From a bacterium (GTDB lineage: Bacteria; Chloroflexota; Anaerolineae; Epilineales; Epilineaceae), in contig QEVT01000003.1 of NCBI GenBank assembly GCA_003576755.1, positions 1 through 60,942 on the forward strand: DNA of 60,942 bases, read 5' to 3'. Shown here one piece after another: positions 51,967 to 59,641 of this stretch (positions within the stretch are counted from its first letter, which is position 1; every line of letters begins with the position of its first letter). A model generated the notes under the pieces. It had not been told where the DNA came from, did not search any database, and saw only the letters and a list, made by a program, of their open reading frames with translations. A program made the translations under genes and the position numbers.

Positions 51967-53606
51967 CCCACCCTCCCGGCCACCGACAGCACCTGGCGCA
52001 GCCAGGTCCACCCGCCGGGCCGCAGCCCGGCGGCGCGAAACGCCTCGATGTCGGCCATCACGGCCGCCGGCGGCCCGACGGCGTCCAACCGCCCGTCGGC
52101 CAGCACGGCCCACCGTGATGCCGCCGCGTCGGCCAGCTCGACGTCGTGCGTGGCCATCGCGACCGCGCAGCCCGACTGCGCGAGGTCGGACAGCAACGCG
52201 ACGAGCGCCTCGCGGAAGGGCTCGTCCTGGCCGGTGGTGGGCTCGTCGAGGACGGCGAGCCGCGGGCGTGCGGCCAGCGCGGCGGCAAACGTCACCCGCT
52301 TCTTCTGCCCTTCGCTGAGGCGGAACGGCGACCGATCGAGGAGCGGTCCGAGGTCGAGCCGCTCGACGAGAGCGTCCACCCAACGGGGGTCGTGCCGGCC
52401 CAGGGCCTGCGGCGCGACGGTGAGCTCGTCGCGCACGGTGGGTCGGAAGATCTGGTCGTTGGGGTTCTGGAACACGAAGCCGACGTCCCGCGCCCAGGCG
52501 CTGACCGGCCGCGCGGTGGTGGCGACGCCGGCGACCCGCACGGTGCCCCGTGCGGGTCGCCGCAAGCCGTTGCAGTGCTTGAGCAGCGTCGTCTTGCCCA
52601 CGCCGTTGCGCCCGAGGAATGCCATCACCTCGCCGGGGGCCACGGCAAGGTCGAGCCCGTGCACGAGCGGGCCGCACGGGCCGTGCAGCGTCGCCGCATC
52701 GAACGCGAGCGCCGGCACGTCAGCGGTGGAAGGGAGGGCGGCCGCGGGGCGAGGCGGCGGGAGGAAAGCATCGGCGACCGGCACGTCGAGGCCGGCGAGC
52801 GCCGCCGGCGTCAGGCGCGACACCAACGCGTCGAGCGACAACGGCAGCGGCTGCAGCCCGATGCCCCGTGCCACCCGCACCGCCAACGGCACGTTGAGCC
52901 CGTGCCGGCGTACGTCGGCGGTCATGACGGTGGCGGGCGCGGCATCGTGGACGACCCGCCCGGCATTCAGCACCACCAGACGATCGGCGTGCGGGAGCAG
53001 CAGGCCGAGACGGTGTTCAGCGACCACGACCGTGATGCCGGATGCGGCCAGCCGGGCCAGGACGTCGACCAGGATCTCGCCCATCTCGGGGTCGAGGTGC
53101 GCGAACGGCTCGTCGAGCGCCAGGACCGCCGGCCGGGCCGCCAGAACGGCCGCGACGAGCAGCCGCTGCTGCTCGCCCCCCGACAAGGCATGCGGCGGGC
53201 GACCCAGCGTCTCCTCCAGCCCGACCTGTGCTGCGGCGGCGTGCACCCGTGACGCGATCTCGCCCGCGGGCACGCCGAGGCTCTCGAGCCCGAACGCGAT
53301 CTCGCGCGCGACGGTGCTGTTGAACAGGGATCCCGCGGGGTTCTGCGGGACCAGCCCGACTGCCTCCATCATGGCGGCCGGGGGATGGCGCAGCACGTCG
53401 CGGCCGGCCACGCGGACCTCGCCCGAGACCTGACCAGCGTAGAAGTGCGGGACGAGCCCGTTGAGGCAGCGCAGGAGCGTGCTCTTGCCCGAGCCGCTCG
53501 GACCGGCGACGAGCACGAGCTCGCCGGTGTCGACCGCGAGATCGACGCCGTCGAGGCTAGGGTCCTGCGCGGGGTACGCGTAGCGCAGGCCCCGGATCTC
53601 GATCAC
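51963..53606 (-). CDS. fused ECF ATPase (EcfA-EcfA')
   Basis: 547 aa. Two ABC ATPases in one chain. First half: [39 protein letters not shown]. Second half: [45 protein letters not shown]. Both have a complete Walker A, signature and Walker B, so both sites look active. ECF ATPases are usually two separate genes. GTG 53606 is chosen because the fold begins [12 protein letters not shown]; longer frames run into thiW. Confidence 0.9.
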   Translation of the reverse strand: MIEIRGLRYAYPAQDPSLDGVDLAVDTGELVLVAGPSGSGKSTLLRCLNGLVPHFYAGQVSGEVRVAGRDVLRHPPAAMMEAVGLVPQNPAGSLFNSTVAREIAFGLESLGVPAGEIASRVHAAAAQVGLEETLGRPPHALSGGEQQRLLVAAVLAARPAVLALDEPFAHLDPEMGEILVDVLARLAASGITVVVAEHRLGLLLPHADRLVVLNAGRVVHDAAPATVMTADVRRHGLNVPLAVRVARGIGLQPLPLSLDALVSRLTPAALAGLDVPVADAFLPPPRPAAALPSTADVPALAFDAATLHGPCGPLVHGLDLAVAPGEVMAFLGRNGVGKTTLLKHCNGLRRPARGTVRVAGVATTARPVSAWARDVGFVFQNPNDQIFRPTVRDELTVAPQALGRHDPRWVDALVERLDLGPLLDRSPFRLSEGQKKRVTFAAALAARPRLAVLDEPTTGQDEPFREALVALLSDLAQSGCAVAMATHDVELADAAASRWAVLADGRLDAVGPPAAVMADIEAFRAAGLRPGGWTWLRQVLSVAGRVG

Positions 53607-53643
53607 GCCAGGCACGGCGGGCTCGCGCCGGAGGCCGGAGCCG

Positions 53644-54279
53644 TCAATCCGTCGGCCGGCCGAGGTCGGGGCCGGCCGCGAGGTCGAGGTCCACGACGCG
53701 GGCACGCCGCAGCGCCGACAGGACGGCCAGCCCGAGGGCGTTGCCGCCGATCGAGCTCAGCGCGAACGCGATGACGAGCCCGGCCACGGCCACCGGCCGC
53801 CCGAGGATCACCGGCGCCACCACCCACACGCTGACCAGCGCCGCGACGACACCGGTTCCGACCACCTCGCCGAGCGCGGCCGCGGCCGGCCGGCGCGTCG
53901 CCCGCCACGCCACGCCGGCCAGGAACGCGCCGATCATGCCGCCCGGGAATGCGAACAGCGTGCCGGTGCCGGTGGCGTTGCGGACGACGGCGGCGACGAA
54001 CGCGACGAGCGTCGCCCACCACGGCCCGAGCAGGACGGCGGCGATGAGGTTGACCATGTGCTGGGCCGGCGCCACCTTGGCCATGCCGACCGGGACCGAG
54101 AGCTGGCCGAGCGCCACCGCGATGGCGACGAGCACGACCGCGTAGGCGACGGTGCGCGTCGAGGCCGAGCGGTACGAGTCGCGCGCCGCGCGCCACAGCG
54201 CCACGAGGGCGGCGGCGGCCACGACGAGGGCAAACGCCGCCTGGGTGGGGGTCCAGCCGGCCGGGCGCCAGAGATCCAC
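53644..54279 (-). CDS. thiW: ECF transporter S component, ThiW family
   Basis: 211 aa, six hydrophobic segments. The substrate-specific subunit: AKVAPAQHMVNLIAAVLLGP and RNATGTGTLFAFPGGMIGAF are ThiW-type motifs. ThiW imports a thiamin precursor (predicted hydroxyethylthiazole). An N-terminal helix precedes the conserved part. GTG 54279 start is 6 nt from the thiE stop; the ATPase gene follows after 37 nt. Confidence 0.85.
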   Translation of the reverse strand: MDLWRPAGWTPTQAAFALVVAAAALVALWRAARDSYRSASTRTVAYAVVLVAIAVALGQLSVPVGMAKVAPAQHMVNLIAAVLLGPWWATLVAFVAAVVRNATGTGTLFAFPGGMIGAFLAGVAWRATRRPAAAALGEVVGTGVVAALVSVWVVAPVILGRPVAVAGLVIAFALSSIGGNALGLAVLSALRRARVVDLDLAAGPDLGRPTD

Positions 54280-54285
54280 GCCGCG

Positions 54286-54975
54286 TCAGCTCGATCGTGC
54301 CCGGTCGACGGCCGCCCGGAGGGCGCGCGCGGCGGCCTCGACGTCGGCGGCGAGCGTCACGGCCGAGATGACGGCGACGCCGGCCGCACCGGCCCGGATG
54401 GCCGCCGCGGCGTTCGACGGCGTCACGCCGCCGATGGCGACCACCGGCAGCGGCGTGGCGGCGGCGACCGCCGCCAGGCCGTCGATCCCGATCGGCACGT
54501 CGGCATCCGGCTTCGAGACGGTGCCGAACACGTCGCCGACGCCGAGGTAGTCGGCGCCGCCATCGGCGGCACGGACGGCGCCCGCGACGGTGGCCGCGGA
54601 ACAGCCGAGCCACGCGTCCGCCCCGAGGAGGGCGCGCGCCGCGGCGGCCGGCAGGTCGTCGTCGCCGACGTGCGCGCCGTCGGCCGCGGCGGCGACCGCC
54701 ACGTCGACCCGGTCGTTGACGAGGACCGGCACGCCGGCGGGGCGTGCGACGCCGAGCACCGCGTCGGTGAGGGCCAGGAGGTCGCGGGTGCTCGCGCGCT
54801 TGGCGCGCACCTGCAGGAGGGTCGCGCCGCCGCGCAGCGCGGCCGCGGCCACGTCGGCGGGCGCGCGGCCGCGCAGGTGCTCCGGGTCGATCAGCACGTA
54901 CAACCGCGGATCGAGCGCGGCGCGGCGGCGGGGCGCGGGCTCAAGGACACGAGGTGCGCGGGTGGAGTGGTCCAT
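54286..54975 (-). CDS. thiE: thiamin-phosphate synthase
   Basis: 229 aa. Joins HMP-PP and thiazole phosphate. LYVLIDPEH, LLQVRAKRAS, VPVLVNDRVDVAVAAAADGAHVG (as two parts of the active site), DYLGVGDVFGTVSK and VAIGGVTPSN show a complete ThiE barrel. A separate promoter sits in the 24-nt gap after thiL (-10 TATACT). Leader about 6 nt without Shine-Dalgarno. Confidence 0.93.
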   Translation of the reverse strand: MDHSTRAPRVLEPAPRRRAALDPRLYVLIDPEHLRGRAPADVAAAALRGGATLLQVRAKRASTRDLLALTDAVLGVARPAGVPVLVNDRVDVAVAAAADGAHVGDDDLPAAAARALLGADAWLGCSAATVAGAVRAADGGADYLGVGDVFGTVSKPDADVPIGIDGLAAVAAATPLPVVAIGGVTPSNAAAAIRAGAAGVAVISAVTLAADVEAAARALRAAVDRARSS

Positions 54976-54988
54976 GCGATCGACCGGG

Positions 54989-54994
54989 AGTATA
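54989..54994 (-). promoter_or_regulatory. -10 box of internal thiE promoter
   Basis: TATACT on the minus strand, 13 nt from the thiE ATG: the same box and spacing as at the double-VWA gene. A -35 box would lie inside thiL and is weak (GTGGCG). Confidence 0.45.
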
Positions 54995-54999
54995 GCGCC

Positions 55000-56028
55000 T
55001 CAGCCGAAATGCCGCCACCCCCCGGCCAGGGGCTGCACCGAGCCGTCGGCACGCGCGAGCACGGTGTCGGGACCGTCGGTGACCATGCCGATCCGCGTCA
55101 CCGGCACGCCGGTGGCGGCGGCGACGCGGGCCGCGAGGTCGTCGGCGGCCGCGGGTCGGGCGGTGAAGAGCAGCTCGTAGTCCTCGCCGCCGGCCACCGC
55201 CCACTGCAGCGGGTCGACACCGAGGGCGACCGCGACCCGGCGGGTGGCCTCGGACACGGGCAGGCGGGCGGCCTCGATCCGCAGCCCGACGCCGCTGCGG
55301 CGGGCGATGTGCCCGGCATCCGCCGCCAGCCCGTCGCTGACGTCGATGGCGGCGGTCGCCCCGGCCCGGCCGAGGAGCGGTGCCACGTCGAGTCGGGGCG
55401 ACGGCCATTGCTGGCGCCGGACCACGGCGTCGCGGTCGTGGGGGGGCGCGGCGACGGTGCGCCCGTCGGCCTCGGCCAGCAGCACCGCCAGCCCGGCGGC
55501 GGCGGCGCCGAGGTCGCCCGTGACCATGACGGCATCGCCGGGCCGTGCGCCGGAGCGGAGGAGCAGGTCGGCGGCATTGACCTCGCCGAGGAGCGCGACG
55601 TCCAGCATCAGGGCCGGGCCGCGGGTCAGGTTCCCGCCGACGAGGTCGGCCCCCCAGCGGGCCAGCTCGGCGGCGAGGCCGTCGACGATGGCGAGCGCGA
55701 AGTCGGCCGGCGTGTCGGGCGGCGCGGCCAGGACGGCCAGGGCGTGCGTGGCGGCGCCGCCCATGGCCGCGATGTCGCTCAGGTTGATCGCGGCGGCTTT
55801 GCGGCCGATCCACGCGGGCGGGGTGCGGTCGGGGAGAAAGTGGACGCCGGCGACCTGGCTGTCGGCGGTGGCGAGCTGGAGGCGCCCGCCGGGGAGGCGC
55901 AGCACCGCCGTGTCGTCGGGCCCGGCGCCGACGACGGTGTCGGGCCGGCTCGGCCCGAGGCGGGCGACGATGCGGTCGATGAACGGGAACTCGCCGACGC
56001 TGCCGATGGTCTCGACGTCCACTGCCAC
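55000..56028 (-). CDS. thiL: thiamin-monophosphate kinase
   Basis: 342 aa. ThiL makes thiamin diphosphate from thiamin phosphate. GAGPDDTAVLRLPGGRLQLA, GRKAAAINLSDIAAMGG, LVGGNLTRGP, IDVSDGLAADAGHI and AVAGGEDYELLF are the family motifs for Mg-ATP and substrate. The start may be GTG 56028 (SD-like GGAGC 1 nt away) or GTG 56022. First gene of the thiamin run; I saw no TPP riboswitch upstream. Confidence 0.93.
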   Translation of the reverse strand: MAVDVETIGSVGEFPFIDRIVARLGPSRPDTVVGAGPDDTAVLRLPGGRLQLATADSQVAGVHFLPDRTPPAWIGRKAAAINLSDIAAMGGAATHALAVLAAPPDTPADFALAIVDGLAAELARWGADLVGGNLTRGPALMLDVALLGEVNAADLLLRSGARPGDAVMVTGDLGAAAAGLAVLLAEADGRTVAAPPHDRDAVVRRQQWPSPRLDVAPLLGRAGATAAIDVSDGLAADAGHIARRSGVGLRIEAARLPVSEATRRVAVALGVDPLQWAVAGGEDYELLFTARPAAADDLAARVAAATGVPVTRIGMVTDGPDTVLARADGSVQPLAGGWRHFG

Positions 56029-56098
56029 GCTCCAGGCTTGCGGCTCGCCGGCGGTCGCCCCCGACCGACGACGGCCGGCGACATCCGGGCAAAGAAGA

Positions 56099-56130
56099 AG
56101 GGGAGGGCACCCCCAAGGATGCCCTCCCCT
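56099..56130 (-). terminator. Rho-independent terminator of the lipoprotein gene
   Basis: Stem AGGGGAGGGCA/TGCCCTCCCCT (11 bp, perfect) with a 10-nt loop; on the minus strand it is followed by TCTTCTTTG. It lies 55 nt after the lipoprotein stop, so this gene ends separately from the thiamin run. Confidence 0.75.
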
Positions 56131-56184
56131 CGACGTCTGTTCAAACCATGCGACGGGGTTCCGCCGTTGCCGGCGTGCCGTCGA

Positions 56185-57108
56185 TCAGCCCAGGCCCTCG
56201 GCCAGCTCGACGAGCGCGGCCGCGGCGTCGGCGGCCGACACCGACTCGCCCTTGACCAGCGCCTCGATCGTGTCGGAGTGGGTCGCGCCAGCCGGCGGGT
56301 TCTTCATCGCCTCCTCGAGCGCGTCGGCCACCGCCTCGCCCGACTCGCCCTTGTCGGCGAAGGCGTCGCGGATGTCCTCCCACGTCACCGTGCCGTCGGT
56401 GTCCGCGGCGATCGCGGTCGTCACCTCGGCCACGATCTCGTCCATCGCCGCCACCGGGGCCGGCTCGGCGCTGTTGGCGCCACCGGCAGCCGACATCGCC
56501 TCGAGGGCGGCCAGCACGTCCTTGGCCTGCGGGAACGTCGCCGGGAAGGTGCCGCTCGACTTCATCGACGCCGACCGGGTGTTGTAGAGCAGGTTCGCGA
56601 CCGCGTCGGTGCAGCCGGTCTTCTGCGGGCAGATGGTCTGCAGGTACGTCTCGAAGTTCGCGACGGTCTCGGGGCACGTGCTGTTGGGATCACAGGCGTC
56701 CTCGATGCCCGCCCAGTCCACGCGCTGCGTCGGCGAGAGCGAGTTCAGGTAGTCGGCCGGATCCGCATAGCCCTGCGAGCCCGTGCTGCCGCCGCCCGTC
56801 GTGCCGCCGCCCGTCGACCCGCCGCTCGGGTTGATCGGCTCGCCCGGCTTCGCGCCGGCGCCCGGCTGCTCGCCGCCGCCGCCCGCCGGCTGCTCGGCAC
56901 CGCCGCCACCGGGCTGCTCGCCACCGCTGCCACCAGGCTGCTCGCCACCCGACGGCTCTTCGCCGCCCTGCCCCGGCTGCTCGGGCTGGACCGGCTCACC
57001 GCCGGTCACCGCCGAGCCCGACATGTCGTCGCTCGAGGTGCTGCACGCCACGGCGGTCAGGGTCGCGGTCGCCAGCAGCATGGCCACCATCAAACGAGTG
57101 TAACGCAT
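56185..57108 (-). CDS. lipoprotein with Gly/Gln/Pro repeats, hypothetical
   Basis: 307 aa, family not recognised. Lipobox TLTAVAC with lipid Cys at about residue 22. Residues 40-95 are GGEQPGG-type repeats (a flexible Gly/Pro/Glu/Gln stalk), then GGSTGGGTTGGGSTG. The C-terminal domain (about 110-305) is helical with two Cys pairs in DACDPNSTC and TICPQKTGC that may form disulfides; AADTDGTVTWED looks like a degenerate EF-hand loop. Start ATG 57108 with AAGGAG 10 nt upstream. Long leader upstream. Confidence 0.6.
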   Translation of the reverse strand: MRYTRLMVAMLLATATLTAVACSTSSDDMSGSAVTGGEPVQPEQPGQGGEEPSGGEQPGGSGGEQPGGGGAEQPAGGGGEQPGAGAKPGEPINPSGGSTGGGTTGGGSTGSQGYADPADYLNSLSPTQRVDWAGIEDACDPNSTCPETVANFETYLQTICPQKTGCTDAVANLLYNTRSASMKSSGTFPATFPQAKDVLAALEAMSAAGGANSAEPAPVAAMDEIVAEVTTAIAADTDGTVTWEDIRDAFADKGESGEAVADALEEAMKNPPAGATHSDTIEALVKGESVSAADAAAALVELAEGLG

Positions 57109-57397
57109 TGTCGATCTCTCCTTGTGGTTGTTGTTAAGGTACCGGTCGTTGGATGCTGTATCGGTCATCGCCCACGAGGTGGGCCGCCATTCGCGATGGG
57201 ACGGTTGCGTCACCTTCTTCAAAGGCCTGCCTCCTTTCCCCCTCTGCCATCGGCGCCGCGGGTGTCCCGCTCCGCCGATCGATCGATCCTGCCCTTGTCT
57301 GGCCTTTTATACACGTGGTCGGCCGGAATGTTCCCGAAGTTCGCCCCGTCTGTCAACCTCGTGCGATTTGGGTCTGTGCGGCCGGCCGCGCCAGGGG
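57109..57397 (-). other. long leader/intergenic region upstream of lipoprotein gene
   Basis: 289 nt with no gene. On the minus strand a perfect -35-like TTGACA lies at 57356-57351 with a poor -10 box (GAACAT) 17 nt later, and TATAAA at 57311-57306. The following 190 nt contain short hairpins (CCCAC/GTGGG and CCAT/ATGG) and could be a structured leader. No known riboswitch class was recognised. Confidence 0.4.
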
Positions 57398-59641
57398 TCA
57401 CGAAACCCGGTCCGCAGCGGCGTCCAGGGTCTCGGCGATCGCCGTGCCGCGCTCGCGCAGCGCGCGCTCGATCGCCTGCCAGAGCGACCGCTCGGCGAGC
57501 GGCGCACGCTCGGCCGCGGGATCCAGCAGCGCCGACACCTCGGCGAGGTCGCGCAGGTCGTGGGATGCCGCCGCATCGAGGCCGGGCTCGGGGCTCCCTG
57601 GCGGGCTGGCAGGCCCTCGGCCGCCTGCCGTGCGATCCGCCTCGAGCTTCCGGTATGCCTCGATGCCTTGCCGGAGCCACGGGATGGCGGCCTGCTCGTC
57701 GCCGGTGGACGACAGCATGGCACCGAGGCCGAAGAGCGCCATCGCGCGTGCCGGGGTGGGCTCGGCGGAGGCCTCGCGCAGCGCGCGCTCGGCACGGGTC
57801 AGCCCCTCGGCGACGTGCGACCGATGCAGCCAGTGCCGCCAGAGGGCCGCGCACAGCCGCTGCCCGGACGCGGCGTCGCCGTCGCGGTCGGCACGGTCGA
57901 GCGCGGCGCGCAGGTTGTCGCGCTCGGCGTCGAGGCGCGCGACCCACGCGTCCTGCTCGGGGCCGGCGAGGCGGCTGGCGGCGACCTCGGCGAGGGCGAC
58001 GAAGTAGCGCCCGTGGCGCGCGCGGACGGCCGTGTGCTCGCCGGCGGCGATGCACCGGGCGCGGGCATACGCGCGCACGGTCTCGAGGAAGCGGTAGCGC
58101 CCGGTCTCGTCGGCGTCGACGTAGACGACGAGGCTCTTGTCGACCAGTCGGGCGAGGACGTCGAGCAGGTCGTCGTCGCCGAGGGGGTCGCCGGCGCAGA
58201 CGGCGTCCATGGCCTCGAGCGTCCAACCGCCGCGGAACACCGACAGGCGGCGAAAGAGCGCGGCTTCGCGGGGATCGAGCAGGTCGTGGCTCCAGTCGAG
58301 CGCCGCGGCCAGGGTCCGTTGGCGGCGGGCGGACGTGCGCCGGCCGGCGCCGGGCCGGTCGAACCGCGGGTGGAGGCGGGCGAGGATCTGCTCGGGCGGG
58401 AGGTGCGCGACGCGCGCGGCGGCCAGCTCGATGGCGAGCGGGATGCCGTCGAGCCGGCGGCAGATGTCGGCGACGGCGGCCGCGTTGACGGGGGTGAGCG
58501 CGAAGTCGGGCCGGACGGCGGCGGCGCGGTCGACGAACAGCCGCACGGCGGCGCGGCGGGCGACGATGCGCGGGTCGGCGGCCTCGGCGCCCGGGCGCGG
58601 CGCGGGGGGCACGTCGAGCGGCGGCACGGGCCACACGGTCTCGCCGCCGACGGCCAGGGGCTCGCGGCTGGTGGCCAGCATGACGGCGTGCGGGGCGGCG
58701 CGCAGGACGTCGGCGGCGACGGCGGCGGCGGCGTCGACGACGTGCTCGCAGTTGTCGAGGACGAGGAGCACACGCTGGCGGCGGACGTGGTCGACGAGCG
58801 TGGCGGCGGCGGGCCGGCCGGGCTGCTCGCGGATGCCGGCGGCGGCGGCGACGGTGGACGCGACGAGGCCGGGGTCGACGACGGGCGCGAGGTCGGCGAA
58901 CCAGACGCCGTCGGGGAAGGCGTCGAGCACCTCGGCGGCGGCCTGCAGGGCGAGCCGGGTCTTGCCGGCGCCGCCGATGCCGGTCAGCGTCAACAACCGG
59001 CTGGCGGCCAGCCGGGCCTTGACGGCGGCGAGCTCGCGGCGGCGGCCGACGAACGAGGTCGACTGCAGGGGCAGGTTGTTGGGCCGGCTGGTGAGCGTCC
59101 GCAACGGTGGGAACGCGGGGGGGAGGCCGTCGGCGGTGGCCTGGTAGATCCGTTCGGCGCGCAGGAGGTCTTTGAGGCGGTGCTCGCCGAGGTCGACGAG
59201 GGCGATGCCGGGCGGCAGGATGTCGCGGACGAGCTGTTCGGTGGCGTGGGAGAGGAGGACCTGCCCGCCGTGGCCGGCGGCGAGGACGCGGGCGACGCGG
59301 TTGAGGGGCAACCCGAAGTAGTCGCCGTCGCGCTGCTCGGCGGCGCCGGTGTGCAGGGCGATGCGGACGCGGACATCGGTCAGCCCGTCGTCGGCGGCGA
59401 GGGCGCGCTGGGCGGAGACGGCGGCGGCGAGGGCGTCGTGGGCCTGGCCGAAGGCGGCGTAGCACGCGTCGCCGACGGTCTTGAACAGGCACCCGCCTTG
59501 GGCGGCGACGGCGGACCGGATGATGGCTTCCTGCCGGGCGACGACGGTCATCATGGCGGCGCGGCCCTTCTCCCAGCGGGGGGTCGAGCCCTCGACGTCG
59601 GTGAAGAGGAACGTCACGGTGCCGCCGGGGAGATCAGGCAT
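57398..59641 (-). CDS. class III adenylate/guanylate cyclase fused to STAND ATPase and helical repeats
   Basis: 747 aa. N-terminal cyclase domain (1-165): LFTDVEGSTPRWEKG and KTVGDACYAAFG carry the two metal Asp residues, DGDYFGLPLNRVARVLAAG the Asn-x3-Arg transition-state motif; it looks active. NB-ARC/STAND at about 210-480: FVGRRRELAAVKARL, Walker A GGAGKTRLALQA, VLLVLDNCEHVVDA, LDGIPLAIELAAAR. C-terminal helical/TPR-like repeats follow. ATG 59641 lies inside the preceding gene, overlapping its end by 8 bp. AfsR/MalT-like regulators sense and transduce; here the output may be cyclic nucleotide, as there is no wHTH. Confidence 0.88.
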   Translation of the reverse strand: MPDLPGGTVTFLFTDVEGSTPRWEKGRAAMMTVVARQEAIIRSAVAAQGGCLFKTVGDACYAAFGQAHDALAAAVSAQRALAADDGLTDVRVRIALHTGAAEQRDGDYFGLPLNRVARVLAAGHGGQVLLSHATEQLVRDILPPGIALVDLGEHRLKDLLRAERIYQATADGLPPAFPPLRTLTSRPNNLPLQSTSFVGRRRELAAVKARLAASRLLTLTGIGGAGKTRLALQAAAEVLDAFPDGVWFADLAPVVDPGLVASTVAAAAGIREQPGRPAAATLVDHVRRQRVLLVLDNCEHVVDAAAAVAADVLRAAPHAVMLATSREPLAVGGETVWPVPPLDVPPAPRPGAEAADPRIVARRAAVRLFVDRAAAVRPDFALTPVNAAAVADICRRLDGIPLAIELAAARVAHLPPEQILARLHPRFDRPGAGRRTSARRQRTLAAALDWSHDLLDPREAALFRRLSVFRGGWTLEAMDAVCAGDPLGDDDLLDVLARLVDKSLVVYVDADETGRYRFLETVRAYARARCIAAGEHTAVRARHGRYFVALAEVAASRLAGPEQDAWVARLDAERDNLRAALDRADRDGDAASGQRLCAALWRHWLHRSHVAEGLTRAERALREASAEPTPARAMALFGLGAMLSSTGDEQAAIPWLRQGIEAYRKLEADRTAGGRGPASPPGSPEPGLDAAASHDLRDLAEVSALLDPAAERAPLAERSLWQAIERALRERGTAIAETLDAAADRVS

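Noticed and set aside
56029..56098. TPP riboswitch upstream of thiL
   Set aside because: The region before thiL has no recognisable TPP-riboswitch core and a terminator from the preceding gene lies within it. A covariance search would be needed to be sure.
57109..57300. Cyclic di-GMP-I riboswitch in the lipoprotein leader
   Set aside because: A GACGCAA element is present, but it is not followed by the expected AGC and the second stem-loop and receptor do not fit.
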